Shown piece by piece: positions 25,618 through 33,729 of a DNA stretch of 56,377 nt. Both the position numbers and the translations under genes were made by a program. Source of the stretch: Microvirga sp. ACRRW. GTDB lineage: Bacteria > Pseudomonadota > Alphaproteobacteria > Rhizobiales > Beijerinckiaceae. Under the pieces are notes generated by a model. It made no database searches and was not told where the DNA came from. It saw only the letters and a program-made list of their open reading frames with translations. The number at the start of each line of letters is the position of its first letter. Position 1 is the stretch's first letter. The DNA is taken from NCBI RefSeq assembly GCF_022346925.1, contig NZ_JAKRNJ010000010.1:1-56377 (forward strand). The letters run 5' to 3'.

Positions 25618-26148
25618 ATGGCGTCCGTGGCACTCGTTTCCGTTCTTGGTCCCGACCGCGTCGGGCTCGTTTCCGCGATTGCGGCGCACCTGTTCGATAT
25701 CGGCGTGAATCTCAGGGACACGACATTCGCCGCGCTTGGTTCGGGAGCCGAGTTCGTGGCGATCTGCGAACTGCCCTCAGGTCTTGAAGCCCGCGAGGTT
25801 GAAGCAGGTCTCAGGGTGCTTCCGGAACTCGCGGGGGCGGAAGTACGGGCTGTGCCTTACGCCTTCGATCCAAGCCCTGGACCCGCCGGCAGCATCACCC
25901 ATCGCATCACCATCAGCGGCGGCGATCAGCTCGGCCTCGTGGCGCGGCTGGCGGAGGTGTTCAAGCAGTACGGCGCCAATATCGTGCGTCTCGAAGCGCG
26001 AAAGTTGTCCGGTGCGGAGGGTGGGCTCTACGTGACTCGCTTTGCGGTGTTCATTCCCGAAGAGCAGGCCCATCTTTGCCTTGCCACCGTGAGCAACACG
26101 GCCGGAGCGCTGGGCCTTGAATGCGAGGTCGAAGCGGGCAGCCTTTAA
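25618..26148 (+). CDS. ACT-domain protein, GcvR-like
   Basis: Protein of 176 residues made of two ACT domains: the first about 1-75 (ALVSVLGPDRVGLVSAIAAHL), the second about 92-170 (ITISGGDQLGLVARLAEVF). This layout is that of glycine-cleavage-system regulatory protein-like and formyltetrahydrofolate deformylase-like ACT proteins, which sense amino acids. No catalytic domain is attached, so a regulatory role is inferred. GGGAGG lies before the ATG. It is convergent with the NYN-domain gene. Confidence 0.85.
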   Translation: MASVALVSVLGPDRVGLVSAIAAHLFDIGVNLRDTTFAALGSGAEFVAICELPSGLEAREVEAGLRVLPELAGAEVRAVPYAFDPSPGPAGSITHRITISGGDQLGLVARLAEVFKQYGANIVRLEARKLSGAEGGLYVTRFAVFIPEEQAHLCLATVSNTAGALGLECEVEAGSL

Positions 26149-26154
26149 ACGACG

Positions 26155-26177
26155 ATGGCCGGGACGAGCCCGGCCAT
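26155..26177. terminator. Stem-loop between convergent ACT and NYN genes
   Basis: ATGGCCGGG (26155-26163) pairs perfectly with CCCGGCCAT (26169-26177) around ACGAG, 6 nt after the ACT-gene stop. There is no T-run on either side, so it may work only weakly or with Rho. Its position suits 3'-end formation for both genes. Confidence 0.5.
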
Positions 26178-26201
26178 TGCTGCATTCCAATACGGAAAAT
26201 C

Positions 26202-26873
26202 TCACACGTCAAACTCGTCGTCTGCTCCCTGCTGCCGGATGCCGTAGCGGCTCTCCAGGGCGCCGTTGCGCGGCTGCTGCTGTTGCTGCGGCGAGCGCGG
26301 ACGATCCGGGCGGTCGTTGCCCTCACCCGGCGCGCGCTGCGGCCGGTCCGACGGGTCACGGCCAATGCGGGAAGCGAGCTGCGATAGGTCGAGGAACTCG
26401 TCGGCCTGGCGGCGCAGCTCGTCGGCCACCATCGGCGGCTGGGTGGTAATGGTGGACACCACAGACACGCGAACGCCACGGCGCTGCAGGGCTTCGACCA
26501 GCGAGCGGAAATCGCCGTCGCCGGAGAACAGAACCATGTGGTCGATGTAAGGGGCGAGTTCGAGCGCATCGATGGCGAGCTCGATATCCATGTTGCCCTT
26601 CACCTTGCGGCGGCCGGCGGAATCCACGAACTCCTTCGTCGGCTTCGTGACGACGCGATAGCCATTGTAATCGAGCCAGTCGATCAAGGGGCGGATGGAA
26701 GAGTATTCCTGATCTTCCACGAGCGCCGTGTAGTAGAACGCGCGCACCAGGGTTCCGCGTCCCTGAAATTCCTTCAGCAGCCGCTTGTAGTCGATATCAA
26801 AACCAAGGGTCTTTGTCGTAGCGTAAAGGTTCGCTCCGTCAATGAAGAGCGCGATCCGCTGCTGGCCTGACAT
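26202..26873 (-). CDS. NYN (PIN-like) domain protein, LabA/DUF88 family
   Basis: Protein of 223 residues from ATG 26873. The N-terminal NYN domain shows the acidic residues of this nuclease-like fold: RIALFIDGANLYAT, KGNMDIELAIDAL and LFSGDGDFRSLVEALQRRGV. Family members are thought to be metal-dependent ribonucleases. The last ~60 residues are low-complexity, rich in Arg, Pro, Asp and Gln (a run of five Gln), likely disordered and suited to RNA or protein contact. AGAGAA precedes the ATG. It is read convergently to the ACT gene. Confidence 0.9.
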   Translation of the reverse strand: MSGQQRIALFIDGANLYATTKTLGFDIDYKRLLKEFQGRGTLVRAFYYTALVEDQEYSSIRPLIDWLDYNGYRVVTKPTKEFVDSAGRRKVKGNMDIELAIDALELAPYIDHMVLFSGDGDFRSLVEALQRRGVRVSVVSTITTQPPMVADELRRQADEFLDLSQLASRIGRDPSDRPQRAPGEGNDRPDRPRSPQQQQQPRNGALESRYGIRQQGADDEFDV

Positions 26874-27114
26874 AAGTATTCTCTGTTTGCGTCTGCCTGG
26901 GTGGCATAACAACCTTATGTGTCACGGCGACATCTATTGTTTATGCGGACAATACACTTGCGCAATAAAAACGGACGCGCCCAGCAACAGGCTGCTATCA
27001 ACCCTTTAGACGAGTAAAAAACGAAACTTCAAATACTTAATGGCGTGTAAACGGAAAGAGTCAAGTTGTCGGAAAGGGGGCAGTCAACCCTTAAGGTTAG
27101 AAATAAACAGATTT

Positions 27115-27699
27115 TTACGATTTAAGATTGCGGCTGCCGGGTTTGATGGCGGGGAGGGCGGCAAGTTCGGGCGGCAACTTGTCCGGCTCGTAGGCCGGAA
27201 TGTCGAGTTGGACCAGGGACACGAGTGGAGCGCCGAGATCGGCCTTGCCGCCCGAGCGGTCGATGAGGCAGGCCGCTCCCAGAAGCTTACCTGGGTGCTC
27301 CTTGAGAGCCGCCAGGCACTCGCGGGAGGAGAGACCCGTTGTGACGATGTCCTCCACCATCACGACGCGCGCGCCTTCCGGAATGGCGAAGCCGCGCCGT
27401 AGGGCGAACACGCCGTTCTCGCGCTCCACGAAGATTGCCTTGGCGCCCAGGTGACGGGCGGTCTCATAGCCCGGTACGATGCCGCCGACCGCCGGAGAGA
27501 CCACGTAATCGACGGGCCCGAAGGTCTGCTTGATCTTGTCCGCGAGCGCCCTGCAGACCCGCTCGGTGCGTGCCGGGTCCTGGAACACGAACATCTTCTG
27601 CAGGAAGACCGGGCTGTGAAGTCCCGACGAGAGAATGAAATGCCCTTCGAGCAAAGCGCCTGCGGAGCGGAACTCTTCGAGAACTTCGTTCTGGGTCAT
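27115..27699 (-). CDS. pyrE: Orotate phosphoribosyltransferase
   Basis: Enzyme of 194 residues that makes orotidine 5'-phosphate from orotate and PRPP in pyrimidine synthesis. The PRPP-binding motif [14 protein letters not shown] is clear, as are '[11 protein letters not shown]' near the N-terminus and '[15 protein letters not shown]'. AGGAG lies 8 nt before the ATG. It is separated from the upstream amidotransferase-like gene by 89 nt and followed by about 240 bp of low-GC DNA without a gene, which holds the NYN gene's promoter. Confidence 0.96.
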   Translation of the reverse strand: MTQNEVLEEFRSAGALLEGHFILSSGLHSPVFLQKMFVFQDPARTERVCRALADKIKQTFGPVDYVVSPAVGGIVPGYETARHLGAKAIFVERENGVFALRRGFAIPEGARVVMVEDIVTTGLSSRECLAALKEHPGKLLGAACLIDRSGGKADLGAPLVSLVQLDIPAYEPDKLPPELAALPAIKPGSRNLKS

Positions 27700-27788
27700 G
27701 GCTGTCTCTCCTAGTCAGGGCTGTGTGGCAGGAGGGACGGCGAGAGGCAAGAGCCAAACCGCACGCCCGCATCAAATAGGCACTGTTG

Positions 27789-28487
27789 TCAGCTTCGTTC
27801 CGCTGCCTGCACAAACGCTCTGAAGATCGCGTTGCCGGGGTGGTCCTGTTTGGCGAACAGCTCCTGGTGCCATTGCACGCCGAGCGCGAAGCGGCGAGAC
27901 GGGATTTCGATGGCTTCGATCACGCCATCCTGCGCGCGGGCGCTGGCGACGACGCCGTCGGACAATTCGACGACGGCTTCGCGGTGGAAGGTATTCACCG
28001 TGAGTTCGCGCTCATTGACGAGACGGGAGAGCAGTGTGTTCTGCGTGATGGCAACGGAATGCTCATGGCCGCGCTTGTCGTGCTCCATGATGTGCGGGCT
28101 CATTGCGCGGATGTCGGGCGAGAGGCGGCAACCATGGAGGGCTGCGAGAACCTGCATGCCGTTGCAGATGCCGAGCACCGGCTTGTCGCGCTCGAGGAAG
28201 CCGCGCATGAGCGCGAGTTCCACGGCGAGGCGCTCGGATTGCGGGGCTTTCGAGACCTGTCCGTCGATGAACCATTCATCGGGAAAGGCGAAGCGCCCGC
28301 CCACATTCACGAAGCCGTCGAACTCGTTCACGACGGTTTCGACCATGTCCATGAAATATGGAATGCCGTAGGGCAGAGCGCCTGCCTTATGAATGGCGAC
28401 GAAGTAATTCTTCGTCATGTCGTAGCGCGTTGCGTCCACGCTGGTGTTCTCGTCCATGATGACGGCGATGCGCGGCTTGCGGGACAT
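27789..28487 (-). CDS. Class-I glutamine amidotransferase-like hydrolase (gamma-glutamyl-GABA hydrolase/PuuD family)
   Basis: Protein of 232 residues with the class-I amidotransferase fold of the peptidase C26 group. The nucleophile Cys is in LGICNGMQVL, and the catalytic His-x-Glu is in GVQWHQE. It stands alone, without a synthetase domain, so hydrolysis of a gamma-glutamyl amide is likely; the exact substrate is unknown. It begins 6 nt after the rel stop with no strong Shine-Dalgarno, which implies translational coupling to the (p)ppGpp enzyme. Confidence 0.85.
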   Translation of the reverse strand: MSRKPRIAVIMDENTSVDATRYDMTKNYFVAIHKAGALPYGIPYFMDMVETVVNEFDGFVNVGGRFAFPDEWFIDGQVSKAPQSERLAVELALMRGFLERDKPVLGICNGMQVLAALHGCRLSPDIRAMSPHIMEHDKRGHEHSVAITQNTLLSRLVNERELTVNTFHREAVVELSDGVVASARAQDGVIEAIEIPSRRFALGVQWHQELFAKQDHPGNAIFRAFVQAAERS

Positions 28488-28493
28488 GATGCT

Positions 28494-30665
28494 TTATCCG
28501 GTGATACGGTCGACGCGGCTTACTACGCGCTTGGCGCGCAGCTCCGCGATGATGGCGTTGAGGTGTTTCAGGTCCCACACGGTCAGGTCGATGGTCACGT
28601 CCGTGAAGTCCTGCGTGCGGCGCTTCATGTTGACGCTGTCGATGTTGCCATCGTGATCCGCGATCACTTGCGCGATCTGCGCGAGCGAGCCCGGCTCGTT
28701 GATCGATTGCAGCTTGATGCGCGCGGGGAAGCGCTGCGTGGAACCGAATTCGAGATCCCAGCGCACGTCGATCCAACGGTCGGGCTCGTTGTCGAAGTCG
28801 GCGAGCGCCGATGACTGGATCGGATAGATGGTCACGCCTTCGCCGGGCGTCAGGATGCCGACGATGCGATCGCCCGGCACCGCGCCGCCTTCCGGTGCGA
28901 AGCGGATCGGCATGTCCTTGTTGAGACCGCGGATCGGAATGCCGTCAGCCTGTTCGCCGTCCGGCCTTGTCCCGTCACCGTCCGGCTGGGCTGCGCCTCT
29001 GCCGTCGGCCCCCGTGCGGCGCTCTTCCTTGTAATCGGGATAGACCGCGCGCACCACGTCGCCGGAGAACATCTCGCCACGGCCCACTGCCGCCAGCACG
29101 TCTTCCACGGAAACGCGCGCAAGGCGGGGCAGGGCGCCTTTCAGCTTTTCGTCAGAGAAGGCGCGGCCTGCGCGTTCGAAGGCGCGTTCCAGAATCTGAT
29201 GACCGAGGCCCGTATATTGCCGCCGCACGGCAGCACGCGTGGCGCGGCGGATCGAGGCGCGCGCCTTGCCGGTCACGACGAGAGATTCCCACGCTGCCGG
29301 CGGGGTCTGTCCTTCGGAGCGCACGATCTCCACCTCGTCGCCGTTCTGCAATTCGGTGAGTAGGGGCGACATGCGGCCGTTGATCTTGCAACCGACGGCC
29401 GTGTTGCCGACATCCGTGTGCACGGCATAGGCGAAGTCGATAGGTGTCGCGCCGCGCGGCAGTGCGATGAGGCGGCCCTTCGGCGTGAAGCAGAACACCT
29501 GATCGTGGAAAAGTTCGAGCTTGGTGTGCTCCAGAAACTCTTCCGGATTGTCGCCCTCCGCCAGCAGGTCGATGGTGCGACGCAGCCATTGAAACGCGCG
29601 GCTTTCCGTGGCGAGGCGCGAATTGTCGTTCACGCCTTCCTTGTAGAGCGCATGCGCGGCGATGCCGTATTCCGCCACTTCCTCCATATCGGCGGTGCGG
29701 ATCTGCAGCTCGACGCGCTGGCTGCCTGGACCGATCACCGTGGTGTGGATCGAGCGGTAATCGTTCTGCTTCGGCGTCGAGATGTAATCCTTGTAGCGGC
29801 CCGGAACCATCGGCCAGCTCGTGTGCACGATGCCGAGTGCGCGGTAGCATTCATCGACGGAGCGGACGATGATGCGGAAGGCGAAGATGTCCGACAATTG
29901 CTCGAAGGAGACGGATTTGCGCTCCATCTTGCGCCAGATGGAATAGGGGCGCTTCTGCCGTCCTGACACTTCCGCGTCGATGCCCTGGGCCTTGAGCTTG
30001 GTGGTGAGCGTCCGTTCGATTTCCTCGACGAGCTTTTCGCTCTTCGCCGTCAGTTCATGCAGGTGGCGGTTGATGGCCTCGAAGGCTTCCGGATCGAGGT
30101 TCTGGAAGGAGAGTTCCTCCAGTTCCTCGCGCATTTCCTGAATACCCATGCGCCCGGCAAGCGGTGCGTAGATCTCGAGCGTTTCCTGCGCGATGCGCTG
30201 GCGCTTCTCCGGCGGCATGAAGCCGAGGGTGCGCATGTTGTGCAATCGGTCGGCGAGCTTGACCAGAAGCACGCGCACGTCGTCCGCGATGGCCAGCAGC
30301 AGCTTGCGGAAGTTCTCGCCTTGCGCGGCGCGCTTGGAGACCAGGTCGAGGCGCTTGATCTTGGTGAGGCCGTCGACGAGGGCGCCGATCTGGGGGCCGA
30401 AGGTCTTGTTGATTTCCTCCAGCGTCGCTTCCGTGTCCTCCACCGTGTCGTGAAGAACGGCTGCGGCGATGGTCGCCTCGTCGAGCTTCATGTCCGTGAG
30501 GATGGCCGCGACTTCGAGCGGGTGGCCGAAGAACAGGTCGCCGGAGGCGCGCTTCTGGTTGCCATGAGCCATCATGGCATACACGTAAGCACGGTTGAGA
30601 AGCGCCTCGTCAGCCGAGGGGTTGTAGCGCTTGACCCGCTCGACGAGTTCGTACTGGCGCATCAT
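28494..30665 (-). CDS. rel: Bifunctional (p)ppGpp synthetase/hydrolase (RelA/SpoT homologue)
   Basis: Protein of 723 residues that makes and degrades the stringent-response alarmone. Order: HD hydrolase domain with an intact FGHPLEVA and LHDTVEDT (His72-Asp73), synthetase domain (GRQKRPYSIWRKM, FAFRIIV, 'DYISTPKQNDYRSIHT'), TGS domain (FCFTPKGRLIALPRGATPIDFAYAVHTDVG), and a C-terminal ACT domain. Both activities should be present, as expected for the single long Rel of alphaproteobacteria. ATG 30665 is preceded by AAGGAGG. It lies downstream of rpoZ on the same strand, after a terminator, matching the conserved rpoZ-rel order. Confidence 0.96.
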   Translation of the reverse strand: MMRQYELVERVKRYNPSADEALLNRAYVYAMMAHGNQKRASGDLFFGHPLEVAAILTDMKLDEATIAAAVLHDTVEDTEATLEEINKTFGPQIGALVDGLTKIKRLDLVSKRAAQGENFRKLLLAIADDVRVLLVKLADRLHNMRTLGFMPPEKRQRIAQETLEIYAPLAGRMGIQEMREELEELSFQNLDPEAFEAINRHLHELTAKSEKLVEEIERTLTTKLKAQGIDAEVSGRQKRPYSIWRKMERKSVSFEQLSDIFAFRIIVRSVDECYRALGIVHTSWPMVPGRYKDYISTPKQNDYRSIHTTVIGPGSQRVELQIRTADMEEVAEYGIAAHALYKEGVNDNSRLATESRAFQWLRRTIDLLAEGDNPEEFLEHTKLELFHDQVFCFTPKGRLIALPRGATPIDFAYAVHTDVGNTAVGCKINGRMSPLLTELQNGDEVEIVRSEGQTPPAAWESLVVTGKARASIRRATRAAVRRQYTGLGHQILERAFERAGRAFSDEKLKGALPRLARVSVEDVLAAVGRGEMFSGDVVRAVYPDYKEERRTGADGRGAAQPDGDGTRPDGEQADGIPIRGLNKDMPIRFAPEGGAVPGDRIVGILTPGEGVTIYPIQSSALADFDNEPDRWIDVRWDLEFGSTQRFPARIKLQSINEPGSLAQIAQVIADHDGNIDSVNMKRRTQDFTDVTIDLTVWDLKHLNAIIAELRAKRVVSRVDRITG

Positions 30666-30803
30666 GTCCGCCGCCACCTCCTTAACGTTTGGTTATCTGG
30701 CTGAAAACAGAAGGGCTTAAAGAGTATTGTACAACGTTTTCTGACCGCAAGCTGAATACCTTGCCGCAGGCAGTAAAACCACGCAGTGGTTAAAGCGTTC
30801 ATG

Positions 30804-30836
30804 AAAAAGCCCGGCTGTAAGGCCGGGCTTTTCAGA
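30804..30836 (-). terminator. Intrinsic terminator between rpoZ and rel
   Basis: AAAAGCCCGGC (30805-30815) and GCCGGGCTTTT (30822-30832) pair perfectly over 11 bp around TGTAAG. Arms rich in A/T at the base give a T-run in either direction. On the minus strand it lies just beyond the rpoZ stop, so rpoZ is at least partly transcribed apart from rel. Confidence 0.88.
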
Positions 30837-30856
30837 AAATCGGTTGCTTCGAACGC

Positions 30857-31258
30857 TTATTCGCGGTCGTCGTCGTCCGCGCTGCTGCTCGGGGGCACGA
30901 GGCCCTCGAGGCCGCGGAGGAGGTCGTCCTCGCTCATGCGGTCGAACTGTACGTCGGCGTCGTTGTCGCTGCCCGAGGCGGCGGCGGTGTTGCCGAGCAT
31001 CGGAACGGCCTCGGCCTCCGGCTCGTCCACCTCGACATACTTCTGCATGGAGTGGATGAGCTGCTCCTTCAGGTCGTCGGGAGCAATGGTCTCGTCCGCG
31101 ATCTCGCGAAGCGCCACGACAGGGTTCTTGTCACGGTCGCGGTCGATGGTGAGCGGCGAGCCCGAGGAGATCAGGCGAGCGCGGTGGCTGGCGAGCAGCA
31201 CGAGCTCAAACCGGTTATCGACCTTGTCGATGCAGTCTTCGACGGTCACGCGAGCCAT
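30857..31258 (-). CDS. rpoZ: RNA polymerase omega subunit
   Basis: Protein of 133 residues. The N-terminal [33 protein letters not shown] is the omega core that clamps the beta' C-terminus and helps (p)ppGpp bind. The C-terminal ~60 residues are acidic and low-complexity (ending SSADDDDRE), as is usual in Rhizobiales. AAGGAG is 8 nt before the ATG. It is divergent from fabD. Confidence 0.97.
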   Translation of the reverse strand: MARVTVEDCIDKVDNRFELVLLASHRARLISSGSPLTIDRDRDKNPVVALREIADETIAPDDLKEQLIHSMQKYVEVDEPEAEAVPMLGNTAAASGSDNDADVQFDRMSEDDLLRGLEGLVPPSSSADDDDRE

Positions 31259-31491
31259 GCAGGCGCTCCTTCTTCAGGTTCGTAAGGATAGGAAAGGCGA
31301 CCGGATACACCGGATGGCCCAAGAAAACAAGAGCAAGAAAACAAGAGGATGCGTTCCCGGACAGGGACTTAAAGGTCGGAGACAGCCCATCTAGGGCTTG
31401 GATAAGCCCCGAAAATACGCTCTTTTCCTTGACTCTGGGCCTGACGGGTGCGAGTCCCGCGCCAATTCGATGCAATAAAGGTTCCGCTCCG

Positions 31492-32439
31492 ATGAAGCGC
31501 GCATTCATTTTCCCGGGCCAGGGCAGCCAGGCGGTGGGCATGGGCAAGGCCCTCGCCGATGCCTTCCCCCAGGCCAAGGCCGTGTTCGACGAGGTGGACG
31601 AGGCTCTCTCCCAGAAGCTCTCCGCGCTCATGTGGGATGGCCCCGCCGAGGAGCTGACCCTCACCGCCAATACCCAGCCGGCCCTGATGGCCGTCAGCCT
31701 CGCCGCCATGCGCGTGCTGGAGGCCGAGGCCGGGCTCGATCTCAAGAAGCATGCCGCCTTCGTCGCCGGCCATTCGCTCGGCGAATACTCGGCGCTGGCT
31801 GCTGCCGGCAGCCTCTCGATTGCCGATACGGCCCGCTTGCTGCGCATTCGCGGCAATGCCATGCAGAATGCCGTGCCCGTGGGGCAGGGCGCCATGGCGG
31901 CCCTTCTCGGCCTTGAATATGATGCTGCCCTCGAAGTGGCCCGCGCCGCTGCCCAGGGCGAGGTCTGCGATGCAGCCAATGACAATGGCGGCGCCCAGGT
32001 TGTGGTCTCCGGCCACAAGGCCGCCGTCGAGCGCGCCGTGGTCATCGCCCAGGAGAAGGGCGCTAAGCGCGCCGTGATGCTGGCTGTGTCCGCCCCCTTC
32101 CATTGCTCCCTCATGCAGCCCGCCGCCGACGCCATGCGCGAGGCCCTTGCCAGCGTGACCGTGAACGCTCCCGTTGTTCCAGTGGTCGCCAATGTCGAGG
32201 CCGCCCCGATCAGCGACCCGAACGCGATCCGCGATGCCCTGGTCCGCCAGGTCACCGGCACCGTCCGCTGGCGCGAATGCGTGGCCACTATGGCGGCGCA
32301 GGGTGTTGAATCGTTTTATGAGGTTGGCTCGGGTAAGGTGCTGACAGGACTCGTGAAACGCATCGCGGCGGGCGCGACCTCCAGCGCCATCGGCACGCCT
32401 GATGACGTCGCCGCCTTCAAAGCCGCCTTACAAGGATAA
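31492..32439 (+). CDS. fabD: Malonyl-CoA:ACP transacylase
   Basis: Enzyme of 315 residues from ATG 31492 that loads malonyl groups on acyl carrier protein for fatty-acid synthesis. The N-terminal FPGQGSQAVGMG motif, nucleophile Ser95 in GHSLGEYSAL, and the catalytic His in VSAPFHCSLM are present. A longer in-frame start upstream is ignored because the family begins at this methionine. It starts the fab cluster and is followed by fabG after 13 nt. Confidence 0.96.
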   Translation: MKRAFIFPGQGSQAVGMGKALADAFPQAKAVFDEVDEALSQKLSALMWDGPAEELTLTANTQPALMAVSLAAMRVLEAEAGLDLKKHAAFVAGHSLGEYSALAAAGSLSIADTARLLRIRGNAMQNAVPVGQGAMAALLGLEYDAALEVARAAAQGEVCDAANDNGGAQVVVSGHKAAVERAVVIAQEKGAKRAVMLAVSAPFHCSLMQPAADAMREALASVTVNAPVVPVVANVEAAPISDPNAIRDALVRQVTGTVRWRECVATMAAQGVESFYEVGSGKVLTGLVKRIAAGATSSAIGTPDDVAAFKAALQG

Positions 32440-32452
32440 GAGGAGAGCCTCC

Positions 32453-33190
32453 ATGTTCGATCTGACTGGCCGCAAGGCTCTCATTACCGGTGCCACCGGC
32501 GGCATCGGCGGATCCATCGCCCGTGCTCTTCATGCTCGCGGCGCGACCGTAACCCTGTCGGGCACCCGCCGCGCGGCCCTCGACGAACTGGCCTCCTCGC
32601 TCGGCGAGCGCGTCCACGTGGTCGAGGCTAACCTCGGCGACAAGGATTCCGTCGAAGCCCTCGTTCCCGCGGCCGAAACCGCCATGGACGGCCTCGACAT
32701 TCTCGTGAACAACGCCGGCGTGACCAAGGACAACCTGTTCATGCGCATGAAGGACGAGGAGTGGGATACGGTGATCGCCGTCAACCTCACCGCCGCCTTC
32801 CGCCTCTCGCGCGCCGCCGTGAAGGGCATGATGCGCCGCCGCTATGGCCGCATCGTCAATATCGGCTCCGTCGTGGGCTCCACCGGCAATCCTGGGCAGG
32901 GCAACTATGCCGCCTCCAAGGCTGGTCTCATCGGCATGACCAAGGCGCTCGCCGCCGAGGTCGCGAGCCGCAACATCACCGTAAACCTGGTCGCTCCAGG
33001 CTTCATCGAATCCCCGATGACGGACGTTCTCAACGACAAGCAGCGCGAGGGAATCCTTGGCACCATCCCTATGGGAAGGCTCGGCCATGGCGATGAGATT
33101 GCCTCGTCGGTCGTCTATCTCGCATCCAACGAAGCCGGCTACGTGACAGGGCACACCCTGCACGTGAACGGCGGAATGGCTATGTTCTAA
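32453..33190 (+). CDS. fabG: 3-oxoacyl-[ACP] reductase
   Basis: SDR enzyme of 245 residues that reduces beta-ketoacyl-ACP with NADPH. TGATGGIG (12-19), NNAG (86-89) and the catalytic Asn111, Ser139, Tyr152 and Lys156 are present; LVAPGFIESPMTDVL and the C-terminal GYVTGHTLHVNGGMAM are FabG hallmarks. AAGAGGAG precedes ATG 32453. A large stem-loop follows immediately. Confidence 0.97.
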   Translation: MFDLTGRKALITGATGGIGGSIARALHARGATVTLSGTRRAALDELASSLGERVHVVEANLGDKDSVEALVPAAETAMDGLDILVNNAGVTKDNLFMRMKDEEWDTVIAVNLTAAFRLSRAAVKGMMRRRYGRIVNIGSVVGSTGNPGQGNYAASKAGLIGMTKALAAEVASRNITVNLVAPGFIESPMTDVLNDKQREGILGTIPMGRLGHGDEIASSVVYLASNEAGYVTGHTLHVNGGMAMF

Positions 33191-33198
33191 AGGCACTT

Positions 33199-33233
33199 AG
33201 CGGTACCTGCAGAATCTGTTCGCAGGTGCCGCT
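33199..33233 (+). other. Large stem-loop after fabG
   Basis: AGCGGTACCTGC (33199-33210) pairs with GCAGGTGCCGCT (33222-33233), 12 bp with one G-U, around an 11-nt loop, beginning 8 nt after the fabG stop. There is no T-run, so it is more likely an mRNA-stabilising 3' structure than an intrinsic terminator. The 235-bp gap to acpP that follows also carries a TTGACC at 33293-33298 that could belong to a separate acpP promoter, although no good -10 is seen. Confidence 0.55.
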
Positions 33234-33425
33234 GGCCTCTCGCCAGAGAGGATAAGCTTGTGTTAAGCATGAGCCCGATCACGCCAAAGGGGTTGACCGG
33301 CGCTTAAAAATGCGGCTTTGCACGGCGCAAGGTAGCCGTTTCAGCGTTGTCAGCTGAGCAGGTGATCTAAGTTTCGATTTTTAATCCGCCCAATTCTGAG
33401 GCGGCAGCCACTGAGGAAGAAAACG

Positions 33426-33662
33426 ATGAGTGACGTCGCTGATCGCGTGAAGAAGATTGTTGTCGAGCACCTCGGCGTCGAAGCCGACAAGGTTGTCGAC
33501 AATGCCAACTTCATCGACGACCTGGGCGCTGACAGCCTCGACACCGTCGAGCTGGTGATGGCCTTCGAAGAAGAGTTCAACGTCGAGATCCCGGACGATG
33601 CCGCTGAGACCATCGTCACGGTTGGCGACGCCGTTCGCTTCCTCGAGAAGAACGCAGCCTAA
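33426..33662 (+). CDS. acpP: Acyl carrier protein
   Basis: Acidic protein of 78 residues with the phosphopantetheine site Ser37 in [21 protein letters not shown]. It carries the growing acyl chain between the Fab enzymes. GAGGAAG lies before the ATG. It is flanked by a 235-bp gap upstream and by a terminator/attenuator downstream, which suits its need for far higher expression than its neighbours. Confidence 0.98.
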   Translation: MSDVADRVKKIVVEHLGVEADKVVDNANFIDDLGADSLDTVELVMAFEEEFNVEIPDDAAETIVTVGDAVRFLEKNAA

Positions 33663-33671
33663 AGAGCTGGA

Positions 33672-33709
33672 CGGGCGTCGGGTGAGCCACCTGACGCCCG
33701 ATTTTTATT
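33672..33709 (+). terminator. Terminator or attenuator between acpP and fabF
   Basis: CGGGCGTCGGGT (33672-33683) pairs with ACCTGACGCCCG (33689-33700), 12 bp with one G-U, around GAGCC, and is followed by ATTTTTATT. It has all the parts of an intrinsic terminator. fabF starts 20 nt later with no separate promoter visible, so partial read-through is likely. Confidence 0.85.
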
Positions 33710-33729
33710 CAACGATAGGGTAGAACGTT

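Noticed and set aside
31441..31465. A tRNA-like 3' end (GACGGGTGCGAGTCCCGCGCCA-like T-arm, split as GACGGGTGCG then AGTCCCGCGCCA) upstream of fabD
   Set aside because: The T-loop has TGCGAGT instead of TTCGANT, the stem has a mismatch, and no matching acceptor, D-arm or anticodon arm is found upstream. Treated as chance or a remnant too short to support.
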